Source: Lachnospiraceae bacterium
Lineage (GTDB): Bacteria; Bacillota; Clostridia; Lachnospirales; Lachnospiraceae
NCBI GenBank assembly: GCA_900766815.1
Contig: CAAFWV010000031.1
Span: forward strand, 1 to 64,000
Length of the DNA stretch: 64,000 nt
Direction of reading: 5' to 3'
Positions within the stretch are counted from its first letter, which is position 1, and the number at the start of each line of letters is the position of its first letter. Under the pieces are notes generated by a model. The model ran no database searches, had not been told where the DNA came from, and saw nothing but the letters and a program-made list of their open reading frames with translations. The translations under genes and the position numbers were made by a program. Below, one piece after another: positions 1 to 8,986 of the stretch.

Positions 1-45
1 AAAAATGAAGGCGCAGTCGAGGATACTACTTCCGAGACTGAATAA
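1..45 (+). CDS. 3' end of a flagellar gene, probably flgD (hook assembly scaffold)
   Basis: The first 14 codons are open and end in a TAA at 43-45; the peptide is short and acidic (ending in TTSETE). Too little is present to identify the family from sequence. The flgD assignment is inferred only from the usual clostridial order flgD, TIGR02530 gene, flgE, and the next gene starts 24 bases downstream. Confidence 0.5.
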   Translation, partial: KNEGAVEDTTSETE

Positions 46-69
46 GTCGTAATAACCGGAGGGAAGAGA

Positions 70-465
70 ATGAACATTAACAACAATCAATTCCTTTCAA
101 TTGAGCAGTTAAAGGATCAATATTTTACAGATTCCAAACCTAAGACTCAGACTTCCGGTGTTGGTTCTTTTAAAGACATATTTGACAGAATCAATGAAGA
201 ATCACAGGGAAGTGAACTTAAGTTTAGCAAGCACGCCATTTCAAGACTTTCCACAAGAGATATCACACTTGATAATACTCAGATGGACAGATTGAAGAAC
301 GGCCTTGAGAAAGCTAACACGAAGGGAATTAGGGAATCGCTGATGATCATGGATGACCTGGCATTTATAGTAAATGTTCCAAACAGTACAGTAATCACAG
401 CAATGGATTCCACAAACAGTAACGAACAGGTATTTACCAACATTGATGGAGCAGTGATTGTATAG
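70..465 (+). CDS. TIGR02530-type flagellar operon protein
   Basis: A 131-residue protein of the small family found between flgD and flgE in many Clostridia and Bacilli. The recognisable part is residues 50-130: a FSKHAISRLSTRDI segment followed by a helix and a beta-rich C-terminus ending in TNIDGAVIV. The exact molecular role is not established; the position suggests a part in hook assembly or its control. The start is supported by a CGGAGGG site at 57-63, six bases upstream. It is followed by a 94-base gap before flgE containing a small hairpin (527-541) just ahead of the flgE ribosome binding site. Confidence 0.85.
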   Translation: MNINNNQFLSIEQLKDQYFTDSKPKTQTSGVGSFKDIFDRINEESQGSELKFSKHAISRLSTRDITLDNTQMDRLKNGLEKANTKGIRESLMIMDDLAFIVNVPNSTVITAMDSTNSNEQVFTNIDGAVIV

Positions 466-559
466 CCGGACCTCAAAGGAGGCTTACATCCCCGAATGAC
501 GGAAGGGATGAGCTCACTGCCCTCGATTCGCCACAGGCGAAAACAGGAGGACATGACTT

Positions 560-2275
560 ATGATGAGATCAATGTATTCTGGTGTTGCAGGTCTTAAGAC
601 CCACCAGACCAAGATGGACGTTATCGGTAATAATATTGCCAACGTCAACACAGTAGCCTACAAATCTCAGTCGGTTACTTTTTCTGAACTTATGTATCAG
701 ACAACCCAGGCTGCTTCAGGTGCCAATGCCGCATCCGGAACAGCAGGTATCAACGCCCGCCAGATAGGTCTTGGTGTTAAGACCGGTGCCATCAATACGG
801 CAATCGATTCTCAGGGTGCTTCACAGACAACCAACAATCCGTTTGATATCAGAATTACCGGAGATGCATTCTTTGTTGTATCAGACGGTTCCAATAATTT
901 CTTCACACGTGACGGTTCATTCTACGTTGACGGTCTCGGCAACCTTGCCATGACTTCTAACGGATACAACGTAATGGGCTGGGGCGTTGATGAGTCTACA
1001 GGTGACATTAAGCAGGACACTGTAAAAGCGCTCCGTATTATGTCTGCGGAGAATATGACATATGAGCCTGAGGCTACAACCAAGGCAACTGTATCGGGAA
1101 TCCTTGATAAGAATGATACAAGCTTAACATCTACATCCGGCAAGATTATGAACCTGATGTTCTATGATAAGCTTGGATATGCATATACAGCTAAGTTCAA
1201 TATCAAGAGCACTGATAGGGATGGAGAATACACAGTAGAAATCGCATCAATTCTGGATTCAGAGAATAATGAGGTTGCAGGCATTTCCTCGCTAAACAAT
1301 GTTCCGATTTCAGTAAACAAAACCACACCGTTGTCTCTACAGTCGGGATATACGTGGTCAGATATGAGTAAGCCTGAATTAACTTTGCCGGATGGAAATG
1401 CAATTGATGTATCTTCTTTGGTGGATGGTGCTACAGAGTGGGAAGATGTTGCCAAGGCTTACGGATTTAGCGACGTTACTCAGTTCTTATCGCTCAAGTT
1501 TGAACTGGATTTAGGAGACCCTAGCGGATTAACGACAATCGGAATAAAGGATTATTTATTAAACACCGGAATTACCTATACGGATGCAGGCGGAACTCCT
1601 GTTACAACGCCGGCAAGACAACTGGTTAATCCCGATAACAGCGATAATCTTGGAGTTGATGGTGTAGAAGCACAGAAAATTGATATCGCGGGAGCTAAGA
1701 TGCTCTATTATAATACAGCAACAGGTAAGTTTAATGGTATCGGAGCTACAGGTACTCAGAACAGCAGTATAATACTTGCGCTTTCTAATCTGTCATCTAA
1801 CTTTGAGGATATTAGCGTTGACTTTTCTTCAACAACGATGTTCAATAACTCCGGAGTATCAACCTTGACAGCTGCAAGCGGTGATGATCAGAAACTCGGA
1901 GCGGGACGTAAGCTTGGTAATATGAGCGGTATTACCATTCAGCAGGACGGTAGAATCTATGCTTCATATGACAACGGCATGTCAAGGCTTCTTGGACAGA
2001 TAGCGGCAGCAACCTTTGCTAATGCATCAGGTCTTATGAAGGAAGGCGATAACCTCTACTCTGCAAGCCAGAACTCAGGTGAATTCGACGGAATCGGTGT
2101 TGAGGTTACAACCGGTGGCGGATATATGACAACCGGAGTTCTCGAGATGTCTAACGTAGACCTTTCTGCAGAGTTTACTGAGATGATTACAACACAGAGA
2201 GGCTTCCAGGCTAACTCACGTATCATCACAGTATCCGATACACTTCTTGAAGAGCTTGTTAATCTTAAGAGATAA
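560..2275 (+). CDS. flgE: Flagellar hook protein FlgE
   Basis: This 571-residue protein polymerises into the flagellar hook, the universal joint between rod and filament. The N-terminus (MRSMYSGVAGLKTHQTKMD, then GNNIANVNTVAYK) is the flagellar rod/hook signature. The C-terminus has the matching coiled-coil segment with SNVDLSAEFTEMITTQRGFQANSRII. The central, exposed domains (about residues 170-460) are expanded, as expected for the variable part. An AGGAGG site lies at 545-550; the ATG at 560 or the adjacent ATG at 563 is the start. It sits in the fla/che operon, and a long hairpin follows the stop, which may protect or process the mRNA of this abundant protein. Confidence 0.97.
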   Translation: MMRSMYSGVAGLKTHQTKMDVIGNNIANVNTVAYKSQSVTFSELMYQTTQAASGANAASGTAGINARQIGLGVKTGAINTAIDSQGASQTTNNPFDIRITGDAFFVVSDGSNNFFTRDGSFYVDGLGNLAMTSNGYNVMGWGVDESTGDIKQDTVKALRIMSAENMTYEPEATTKATVSGILDKNDTSLTSTSGKIMNLMFYDKLGYAYTAKFNIKSTDRDGEYTVEIASILDSENNEVAGISSLNNVPISVNKTTPLSLQSGYTWSDMSKPELTLPDGNAIDVSSLVDGATEWEDVAKAYGFSDVTQFLSLKFELDLGDPSGLTTIGIKDYLLNTGITYTDAGGTPVTTPARQLVNPDNSDNLGVDGVEAQKIDIAGAKMLYYNTATGKFNGIGATGTQNSSIILALSNLSSNFEDISVDFSSTTMFNNSGVSTLTAASGDDQKLGAGRKLGNMSGITIQQDGRIYASYDNGMSRLLGQIAAATFANASGLMKEGDNLYSASQNSGEFDGIGVEVTTGGGYMTTGVLEMSNVDLSAEFTEMITTQRGFQANSRIITVSDTLLEELVNLKR

Positions 2276-2280
2276 TTAGC

Positions 2281-2325
2281 TATATGACTCAACTGGCAGG
2301 GTTTATCCCTGCCATAAGTCATATA
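2281..2325 (+). other. Composite hairpin between flgE and flbD
   Basis: TATATGACT (2281-2289) pairs perfectly with AGTCATATA (2317-2325), and GGCAGGG (2295-2301) with CCCTGCC (2307-2313) around a TTTAT loop, separated by a small internal loop. No T-run follows, so this is not a classical terminator. Inside an operon directly behind the highly expressed hook gene, it is more likely an mRNA stability or processing element. That role is inferred. Confidence 0.6.
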
Positions 2326-2352
2326 TGGCATACATACTTAGGACAATAAATT

Positions 2353-2553
2353 ATGATAGAGATTACCAAACTGAACGGTACGAGAATACTTATCAATCCT
2401 GACCTGATTGAGATAATTGAGAGTACTCCCGATACCGTTATTTCGCTTACTACAGGACGCAAAATAATTGTAAAAGAAAGTAGACAAGAGATTAATAATT
2501 TAGTAAAATCGTATAGAAAGGAAATTTCTGCTTCGACGGATTTTTGTGAGTAA
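2353..2553 (+). CDS. flbD: FlbD/SwrD family flagellar protein
   Basis: A 66-residue protein of the FlbD (SwrD) family, regularly encoded just upstream of motA. In Bacillus subtilis the homologue SwrD raises flagellar motor power, probably through the stator. The family pattern is clear: MIEITKLNG at the start, then LINPDLIEIIESTPDTVISLTTG, KIIVKES, and a short helical tail. The ribosome binding site (TAGGAC near 2338-2343) is weak, so translation may depend on the preceding mRNA structure. The gene ends 38 bases before the likely motA start. Confidence 0.85.
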   Translation: MIEITKLNGTRILINPDLIEIIESTPDTVISLTTGRKIIVKESRQEINNLVKSYRKEISASTDFCE

Positions 2554-2591
2554 TTACTAAATTTTGAGAAGTGGGGAAGAGGGGCATTATT

Positions 2592-3386
2592 GTGGATTTA
2601 GCTACCATTATAGGCTTAGTGTTATGCTTCGCATTATGTATCTTCGGAATCACTTACGGTAACGGATTTGGAGTTATTAAGAACTTCGTTGATGTTCCAT
2701 CAATACTGATTACCTTCGGTGGATCATTCATGTGTATCCTCGCATCGTATTCCATACCTGAATACATAGCGGGCCTTAAGTCTATAACCCTTACATTTAA
2801 GACATCCACTCAGGATGTAGCATCAGTTATAAAGAAGATTATCGAGCTCTCCAACATAGCCCGTAAGGAGGGCTTATTGTCGTTAGAGGAAGCTGCTTCA
2901 GAGCTTGACGATCCTTTTATGAAGAAGGGCATCCTGCTAATTGTCGACGGTACCGACCCCGAGCTTGTAAGAGGTATTATGGAGACCGAAATGGTTAATA
3001 TAGACGGCAGACACAGAACTAAGATTGGATTCTGGGAGAATCTCGGAGCTATGGGTCCTGCCTGGGGTATGATCGGAACACTTATCGGTCTTATTAACAT
3101 GCTTCAGAAGATGGATGACCCTTCAGCAATCGGACCGGCGATGTCGGTTGCTTTGCTGACTACCTTGTACGGTTCACTTCTTGCCAACTGGATATGTGCT
3201 CCGGTTGCTGCCAAGCTTAAGAGCCGTAATGAGGAAGAGATACAGGTCAAGGAGATTATGATCGAAGGTCTTCTCTCAATTCAGGCAGGTGAGAACCCCA
3301 GAGTTATTGAAGAGAAGCTTAAATCATTCTTATCACCCGGATCAAGAGATGCGATGAATCCTGAGGGAGGTGAGATGGATGGCTAA
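2592..3386 (+). CDS. motA: Flagellar stator protein MotA
   Basis: MotA forms the ring of the ion-driven stator that turns the rotor. The 264-residue protein starts M(V)DLATIIGL, has membrane segments near residues 4-25, 30-50, about 150-175 and 180-200, and carries the conserved PAWGMIGTLIGLINML segment with the channel-gating proline. I chose the GTG at 2592 because GAAGAGGGG lies seven bases upstream and the protein then begins like other MotA proteins; an in-frame GTG at 2571 would add seven residues. The last eight bases overlap motB, so the two are probably translationally coupled. Confidence 0.95.
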   Translation: MDLATIIGLVLCFALCIFGITYGNGFGVIKNFVDVPSILITFGGSFMCILASYSIPEYIAGLKSITLTFKTSTQDVASVIKKIIELSNIARKEGLLSLEEAASELDDPFMKKGILLIVDGTDPELVRGIMETEMVNIDGRHRTKIGFWENLGAMGPAWGMIGTLIGLINMLQKMDDPSAIGPAMSVALLTTLYGSLLANWICAPVAAKLKSRNEEEIQVKEIMIEGLLSIQAGENPRVIEEKLKSFLSPGSRDAMNPEGGEMDG

Positions 3387-4206
3387 GAGAAAGCCTGAGG
3401 AGGCTCCCAAGGGTGCACCGGCATGGCAAAGTACCTTTGCCGATTTGATGAACCTTCTGTTGTGCTTCTTCGTATTGCTTTTCTCAATGTCTTCCATTGA
3501 TGCCGAGAAGTTTCAGGAGATAGCTTCTTCATTCAGTAATACATTCAGTATCTTCTCATCGGGAGGTTCTTCCTTCGATGACGGATTGCTGATTAGTAAC
3601 GGTATAAGCCAGCTTAACAATCTTGATAAATATATTAACAATACCGGTGCAGCAGCTGACAGCTCTTCCACAACCAATAAGCTTGATAAGGAGGATGCTA
3701 ATGCAGACGATGTTAAGGAAGCTTATGAGAAGGAGCAACTCGAAGCGAGTGAGCAATTGGCTGAGAAGGTAAGCGAGGCATTGGTCGAGAACAATGTTGA
3801 TAAGGATATCGATATTGATTTCACATCACAGTATGTTCAGCTTACACTGAAGGGAAGCATTTTATTTGATTCCGGTTCGGCAACTCTCAGAGAAGATGCA
3901 CTTCCACTGATATCCAAGGTTGCGATGATTCTTGAGAGATATTCGGAGAGTACGATTGAGATAGAGGGTCATACGGACAATGTACCCATTAATACCAGCC
4001 ACTTTGAGAGTAATGATGTGTTAAGCTCTTACAGAGCCCTCGCCATGTTCGATTATCTGGTGGAGAACACATCGCTTGACCCTGCCAAGATTAAGCATTC
4101 CGGCAGAGGTGAATATATACCGGTAGCTGACAACAGCACACCGGAAGGCAGAGCTAAGAACAGGAGAATTGAGATTAAGATATATAACAATCTTAGCTCG
4201 GAGTAG
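3379..4206 (+). CDS. motB: Flagellar stator protein MotB
   Basis: MotB anchors the stator to peptidoglycan and carries the ion-binding aspartate. Of 275 residues, the N-terminal WQSTFADLMNLLLCFFVLLF segment is the single membrane helix, with Asp22 in the position of the essential proton/sodium-binding residue. A variable linker (about 50-130) is followed by an OmpA/MotB domain with EIEGHTDNVPI and a terminal NRRIEIKI. The ATG at 3379 is eight bases behind a GGGAGG; an upstream in-frame GTG (3370) lies inside that site and is unlikely. It overlaps motA by eight bases. Confidence 0.95.
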   Translation: MAKRKPEEAPKGAPAWQSTFADLMNLLLCFFVLLFSMSSIDAEKFQEIASSFSNTFSIFSSGGSSFDDGLLISNGISQLNNLDKYINNTGAAADSSSTTNKLDKEDANADDVKEAYEKEQLEASEQLAEKVSEALVENNVDKDIDIDFTSQYVQLTLKGSILFDSGSATLREDALPLISKVAMILERYSESTIEIEGHTDNVPINTSHFESNDVLSSYRALAMFDYLVENTSLDPAKIKHSGRGEYIPVADNSTPEGRAKNRRIEIKIYNNLSSE

Positions 4207-4218
4207 GGGAAAGGAATT

Positions 4219-4740
4219 ATGAAGAAGAATTTACTGTCGGTTATTATTCTGGCACTGCTTGTTGTGAATATTGTGCTTACATCAATTATGATGGTATCGG
4301 TTATGGGTACCATGAAGAAGAGCTCCAAGCTAATCGATGGCATAAGCTCGGCACTGGCCCTGGAGGTTAATGAGTCGGGGGCTGCAGGTGCAGAGGCTGA
4401 GAGTGCAGTTGCAATGGAAGATCTTGTTGTATACAAGATCGAGGATGAGATGACAATCCCTCTTGCCAAGGGCGATGACGGAGAGAGCCATTTCTGCTTA
4501 GTCAGTGTATCGCTTTCTCTCAACTCCAAGGCCGAGGATTATGAGAAATACGGAACGACAATCGCAGATAAGGAAGACCTGATTAAGGGCGAGATTAATG
4601 CCGTAATCGGTTCACATACTCTTGAAGAGGCTGCCGGCAATCAGGATATTCTCAGAGAAGAGATTCTTGAAAAAATCAGACAGATGTATAATTCTGACTT
4701 TGTATACAATGTTGTATTCAGAGAAATTGTATTCCAATAA
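4219..4740 (+). CDS. fliL: FliL-like flagellar basal body protein
   Basis: A 173-residue membrane protein with one N-terminal helix (residues 3-28, very hydrophobic) and an extracytoplasmic domain that ends in DFVYNVVFREIVFQ, as in FliL proteins. FliL surrounds the stator and supports torque under load. Similarity is weaker than for the neighbours, and the assignment rests on topology, length, C-terminal pattern and position between motB and fliM. GGGGAAAGGA upstream supports the ATG. Confidence 0.8.
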   Translation: MKKNLLSVIILALLVVNIVLTSIMMVSVMGTMKKSSKLIDGISSALALEVNESGAAGAEAESAVAMEDLVVYKIEDEMTIPLAKGDDGESHFCLVSVSLSLNSKAEDYEKYGTTIADKEDLIKGEINAVIGSHTLEEAAGNQDILREEILEKIRQMYNSDFVYNVVFREIVFQ

Positions 4741-4776
4741 TATTTGGGAAATCTACTGACGGGGAGGTGAGCCTGC

Positions 4777-5757
4777 TTGGGTGAGGTATTATCTCAGAGC
4801 GAGATAGACAGCTTGTTAGCTGCCTTGAGTACCGGTGAGTTAGATGCTGAAGAGATATCCAAGAAGGATGAGAAGCAGGTTCGTAATTATGATTTTGCCC
4901 GTCCTGCCAAGTTCTCCAAAGAGCATTTACGTACATTAGAGATTATATATGAGCATTACGGCAGACTGCTATCAACCAACCTGCCATTATATCTTAGGAA
5001 GAGCGTTCAGGTATCGGTTGCCAGTTCCGAGACGGTAATATTCTCGGAGTTCTCCAATGCACTTTCTAATCCGGTTATACTCGGAATTGTTGATTTTCAG
5101 CCCTTGAAGGGCCAGATAATAATAGAGCTGGCATCTAACCTTGGATTCGCCATGATAGACAGAATGCTTGGAGGACAGGGAGTGCCGATAGACAGGGAGA
5201 GAGATTTCTCAGACATTGAGATGGTTATCCTTGAGAAGATCATTGTACTGTGTATGCAGTTAATGAAGGACCCCTGGAAGAATGTGGTGGATATAGATCC
5301 CTATCTTGAGAGGATAGAGACCAATCCACAGTTTGCTCAGATTATTGCGCCGAATGACATGATTGCCATTGTCACAATGAATGTGAAGATAGGTGATGTC
5401 GAAGGTTTTATGAACATATGTCTTCCATTCGTAACAGTGGAAGATGTTATGGATAAGCTGAATACCAAGTTCTGGTATTCAACTATGAGAGAGAGCTCGG
5501 GTGAGGATTATTCACAGCATGTTGAAGCAATGATCAGACGTGTGGATGTCCCTGTTAAGGCTCTGCTTGGAAAGAGTACCATAACGGTGAATGACTTCGT
5601 CAACCTGCAGGTCGGAGATATCATCAGACTTGATACAGGCGAGACTGACGAGATGGACATTTACGTTGGTAATATTAAGAAATTTAAGGCTATGCCGGGC
5701 AAGAATGGCGAGAATTATGCTGTCCGGGTTACATCAGTCATAAGAGAGGAGGAATAG
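4777..5757 (+). CDS. fliM: Flagellar switch protein FliM
   Basis: FliM is the C-ring component that binds phosphorylated CheY and reverses rotation. The 326-residue protein has the N-terminal CheY-binding peptide (GEVLSQSEIDSLLAAL), a CheC-like middle domain beginning NYDFARPAKFSKEHLRTLE, and a C-terminal SpoA domain (about 255-326). Translation begins at a TTG (4777) six bases after GGGGAGGTGA; no better ATG exists near the conserved N-terminus. Four bases separate its stop from fliY. Confidence 0.97.
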   Translation: MGEVLSQSEIDSLLAALSTGELDAEEISKKDEKQVRNYDFARPAKFSKEHLRTLEIIYEHYGRLLSTNLPLYLRKSVQVSVASSETVIFSEFSNALSNPVILGIVDFQPLKGQIIIELASNLGFAMIDRMLGGQGVPIDRERDFSDIEMVILEKIIVLCMQLMKDPWKNVVDIDPYLERIETNPQFAQIIAPNDMIAIVTMNVKIGDVEGFMNICLPFVTVEDVMDKLNTKFWYSTMRESSGEDYSQHVEAMIRRVDVPVKALLGKSTITVNDFVNLQVGDIIRLDTGETDEMDIYVGNIKKFKAMPGKNGENYAVRVTSVIREEE

Positions 5758-5761
5758 AAGC

Positions 5762-7015
5762 ATGGATGGTGGTATTTTATCTCAGGATGAGATAAATGCG
5801 CTGCTGAGCGGTATGGCTTCGGGTGAGCCGATACCGGAAACACCTGCAGCCCCAGAACCGGCACCTGAACCTACTCCATCGCCGTCGTACGCTCCGACCT
5901 TCGGAGATGTTACACTGAGTGACATGGAGAAGGATGCTATAGGTGAAGTGGCCAATATTAGCATGGGAACATCCGCAACTACTCTATTTTCCCTTGTTAA
6001 TAAAAAAGTATATATTACAACTCCTGTTGTAGACCTTTGTACCTGGAAGGAGCTGCAGGAGGAGAGTCAGAAGCCTTGCGTATTCATTCAGATTAAGTAT
6101 ACCTGCGGACTTGACGGTTCTAATATCCTGATTCTGTCAGAGCAGGATGTAAAGGTAATCACCGACCTTATGATGGGTGGTGACGGTACCAATACTGAGG
6201 GTGAACTTAGCGAGCTGCATCTGAGTGCCATCTCAGAGGCTATGAACCAGATGATGGGTTCATCGGCAACCTCGCTTTCGACAATGCTTGGCAAGATGAT
6301 AGACATTTCTCCGCCGATTGCCAATCTTGTAGATATGCAGGATGGTAATTCAGACGGAACCAATGTGGCAGATTTCTTAGCGGGAACCTTTGTAAAGATT
6401 GCATTCAGGATGCAGATTGACGAGCTGGTAGACAGTACGATATTACAGCTGTATCCGGTAGAGTTTGCGAAGGAGATTGTTCAGACCTTCTTAGGCGGAG
6501 ATTTGATAATGCCTGAAGAAGAACCGGCCAAGGAGCCTGAACCTGTTGTAGAGGCATATGTCCCTCCGGTTGTCACACCGACACCGCAGCCTGAGGCTGC
6601 ACAGCCGGCAGGTACACCGGTGGCCCCTCCGCCGATGAATATGGCTCCACAGATGCAGCCACAGCAACCTGCATATACCGGAATGCCCATGTATGGAATG
6701 CCGCAGCAGCCACAGGCACCGATGAATTATCAGCAGGCACAATTCCAGAGCTTCCAAGGCAATGTCGGTACAGTACCCGGTAATGAGAATATCGGACTAA
6801 TTATGGATGTACCGCTGGAGGTTACAGTTGAACTTGGAAGAACCAGGAAATCTATTTCTGAGATTCTTGACTTTGCTCCCGGTACTATCATAGAGCTTGA
6901 TAAGATAGCCGGAGAGCCCATAGATGTATTGGTTAACGGTAAATTCGTAGCCAAGGGTGAAGTTGTTGTTATTGAGGAAAGTTTTGGTATTCGTGTAACT
7001 GAAATTACCAAGTAG
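5762..7015 (+). CDS. fliY: Flagellar switch phosphatase FliY (FliN-type)
   Basis: FliY joins a CheC-type CheY-P phosphatase to a FliN C-ring domain. Visible in order are an N-terminal GGILSQDEINALLSGM peptide resembling that of FliM, a Pro/Glu linker, a CheC domain with two E-x2-N motifs (in AIGEVANISMG and AISEAMNQMMG), a long Pro/Gln/Met-rich linker (about 245-335), and a terminal SpoA domain beginning DVPLEVTVELG. At 417 residues it is in the usual range. It both forms the switch and removes phosphate from CheY at the motor. Confidence 0.95.
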   Translation: MDGGILSQDEINALLSGMASGEPIPETPAAPEPAPEPTPSPSYAPTFGDVTLSDMEKDAIGEVANISMGTSATTLFSLVNKKVYITTPVVDLCTWKELQEESQKPCVFIQIKYTCGLDGSNILILSEQDVKVITDLMMGGDGTNTEGELSELHLSAISEAMNQMMGSSATSLSTMLGKMIDISPPIANLVDMQDGNSDGTNVADFLAGTFVKIAFRMQIDELVDSTILQLYPVEFAKEIVQTFLGGDLIMPEEEPAKEPEPVVEAYVPPVVTPTPQPEAAQPAGTPVAPPPMNMAPQMQPQQPAYTGMPMYGMPQQPQAPMNYQQAQFQSFQGNVGTVPGNENIGLIMDVPLEVTVELGRTRKSISEILDFAPGTIIELDKIAGEPIDVLVNGKFVAKGEVVVIEESFGIRVTEITK

Positions 7016-7032
7016 AAGGATAGGAGTAAAAT

Positions 7033-7395
7033 ATGGCAAAGAACATTTTAATCTGTGATGATGCAGCATTCATGAGAATGATGATTAAGGACATCCTGAC
7101 CAAGAATGGCTATAATGTTGCAGGAGAGGCAGAGAACGGAGCCAAGGGTGTAGAGAAGTATAACGAGCTTAAGCCGGATCTGGTACTTATGGATATCACA
7201 ATGCCCGAGATGGACGGTATTCAGGCACTTAAGGCAATTAAGGCTGCCGACGCAGATGCTAAGGTTATCATGTGCTCTGCAATGGGTCAGCAGGCTATGG
7301 TTATCGAATCAATTCAGAGTGGTGCCAAGGACTTTATTGTTAAGCCTTTCCAGGCTGACAGAGTATTGGAAGCGGTTAAGAAAGTGGTTGGATAA
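7033..7395 (+). CDS. cheY: Chemotaxis response regulator CheY
   Basis: A 120-residue single-domain receiver. Acidic pocket DD at residues 9-10, phosphoacceptor Asp in LVLMDITMPEMDG, the conserved Ser/Thr in IMCSAMG, and Lys in FIVKPF are all present. Phosphorylated by CheA, it binds FliM and FliY to control motor direction. An AAGGATAGGAG site precedes the ATG. Its TAA overlaps the ATG of fliO by one base. Confidence 0.97.
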   Translation: MAKNILICDDAAFMRMMIKDILTKNGYNVAGEAENGAKGVEKYNELKPDLVLMDITMPEMDGIQALKAIKAADADAKVIMCSAMGQQAMVIESIQSGAKDFIVKPFQADRVLEAVKKVVG

Positions 7396-7817
7396 TGATT
7401 CTGCTAGCTGTTGCTGATACATTGGACGGTATAGCACAGTTCTTTACCGTCATTGTAATCTTTATTCTGGTTCTGGCTGTTACTCTCGGAGTAACTCGGT
7501 GGATAGGGAAATATCAGAGCAGAATCAGTACCGGCAATAACATTGAGGTACTGGAGTCTGTCAGGATATCGCCACAGAGCTATGCTGAGATACTGAGAAT
7601 CGGGAAGAAATATGTGGCTGTAGCCGTGTGCAAGGAGAAGGTTACTTTTCTGTGTGAACTTGACAAAGAAGAGATTAATTTTTCCAAAAGTGATGAACAG
7701 GGCGGTTTTGCCGGTATTCTTAACCAGATCGTGAAGAATGACAAGACCGGCAATGCCAGACTGCAGTCCGGAGATGATAAGGATGATAGTTTCAATCCTA
7801 CAGAAGAAAACAATTAA
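7395..7817 (+). CDS. fliO: FliO/FliZ-like flagellar biosynthesis protein
   Basis: A 140-residue protein with one N-terminal membrane helix (about residues 12-35) followed by a basic strand-rich cytoplasmic segment containing NNIEVLESVRISPQSYAEILRIGKKYV, typical of FliO/FliZ. FliO helps assemble the FliP ring of the export gate. It starts at the TAATG overlap with cheY and precedes fliP, the usual order. Sequence similarity in this family is low, so part of the confidence comes from position. Confidence 0.85.
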   Translation: MILLAVADTLDGIAQFFTVIVIFILVLAVTLGVTRWIGKYQSRISTGNNIEVLESVRISPQSYAEILRIGKKYVAVAVCKEKVTFLCELDKEEINFSKSDEQGGFAGILNQIVKNDKTGNARLQSGDDKDDSFNPTEENN

Positions 7818-8685
7818 ATTACTGAAGATAATATGCCTGCTGATTATGGTAGGCATATTGTGTATTCTGCCCGAAAATCATATATATGCTGCCGAGACAG
7901 CTGATACGATTACGGACGGAAGGCTGAATGATGAGCTTACCGGTACGACAAATGAGAGAACCAATATCAATGAACCGGGAACTGCTGAGAGCGCAGATGA
8001 TCTTAAAAGGCTTAACGTAGCCAATACCGTAACTGTCACCTATGACAACGGTAACGGAACACTGAGCGGTCCGCTTAGGATATTAATCACACTTACATTA
8101 ATAGCCATAGCACCGGTCCTCATTATATGCTTAACGAGCTTTACAAGAATCATAATAGTTCTTCATTTTACACGCAATGCACTCAATACACAGACCTCGC
8201 CCCCGAATCAGGTATTACTGGGGTTAGCGCTTTTTCTGACCTTCTTTATTATGAGTCCCACAATAGCGCAGGTGAGAACTGAGGCAATCGAACCTTTTGA
8301 TAAGGGGCAGATTACTCAGGAGGAAGCATTCACGGCGGCAATGAAACCTATTAGGGAGTTCATGTACGGACAGACACAGACTAAGGATGTGAAGCTGTTC
8401 CTTGAGATATCCGGAGACGAGTGGACAGGCAATCTTGAGGATATACCCAATGCCGTACTTATTCCCAGTTTTATGCTCAGTGAGCTTAGGATGGGCTTTA
8501 TCATAGGCTTCCTGTTATATATACCGTTTATCGTAATAGATATGGTTGTAGCATCAACGCTTATGAGTATGGGTATGATGATGCTCCCGCCTACGACCAT
8601 TTCCATGCCGTTTAAGATTCTTCTCTTCGTGCTTGCGGATGGATGGAATTTGGTTATCGGCAACCTCGTTAAGACCTTCTACTGA
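7783..8685 (+). CDS. fliP: Flagellar export gate protein FliP
   Basis: FliP forms the core of the FliPQR export gate. The mature part is a clear FliP: LRILITLTLIAIAPVLIICLTSFTRIIIVLHFTRNAL is split between the first helices, then PPNQVLLGLALFLTFF, and near the end MMLPPTTISMPFKILLFVLADGW. An N-terminal signal peptide (KKTIKLLK, hydrophobic core, cleavage near HIYA) is expected in FliP. I place the start at the ATG at 7783, nine bases after CCGGAG, giving 300 residues; an upstream ATG at 7738 would add 15 residues inside fliO. It overlaps fliO by 35 bases. Confidence 0.93.
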   Translation: MIVSILQKKTIKLLKIICLLIMVGILCILPENHIYAAETADTITDGRLNDELTGTTNERTNINEPGTAESADDLKRLNVANTVTVTYDNGNGTLSGPLRILITLTLIAIAPVLIICLTSFTRIIIVLHFTRNALNTQTSPPNQVLLGLALFLTFFIMSPTIAQVRTEAIEPFDKGQITQEEAFTAAMKPIREFMYGQTQTKDVKLFLEISGDEWTGNLEDIPNAVLIPSFMLSELRMGFIIGFLLYIPFIVIDMVVASTLMSMGMMMLPPTTISMPFKILLFVLADGWNLVIGNLVKTFY

Positions 8686-8715
8686 TTATGATTTATCAAT
8701 TTGGGGAATTAATAT

Positions 8716-8985
8716 ATGACGATCAATGACGTTACTGAGATTATGAGCAGTGGTCTCTATACAATAATTATTACAGCGGCACCGGTTCTACTGGTGTCTC
8801 TTGTTATAGGTCTTGTTGTAAGTATTTTCCAAACGGTTACTTCCATTCAGGAGCAGACACTGACCTTTGTGCCCAAGGTTATCGGAATCTTCGTGTCTCT
8901 TATGATATTGGGACACTGGATGCTGAACAACATGGTCGATTATATGACTAACCTGTGGGCAGACTTCTCAATATATATTAAGTAA
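8716..8985 (+). CDS. fliQ: Flagellar export gate protein FliQ
   Basis: An 89-residue protein with two membrane helices (about 15-38 and 52-75), the LVIGLVVSIFQTVTSIQEQTL segment diagnostic for FliQ, and LTFVPKVIGIF. FliQ is the second component of the FliPQR gate. A TTTGGGGAA site stands ahead of the ATG. It ends one base before the fliR start. Confidence 0.96.
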   Translation: MTINDVTEIMSSGLYTIIITAAPVLLVSLVIGLVVSIFQTVTSIQEQTLTFVPKVIGIFVSLMILGHWMLNNMVDYMTNLWADFSIYIK

Positions 8986-8986
8986 T

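Noticed and set aside
496..597. A 33-codon frame behind an AAAGGAGG site, overlapping the flgE start
   Set aside because: Spacing of 13 bases is long, the peptide has no recognisable pattern, and it overlaps the flgE start in another frame; a leader peptide is possible but not supported.
4053..4529. Minus-strand frame across motB/fliL
   Set aside because: Spans the junction of two real genes; no protein motifs.
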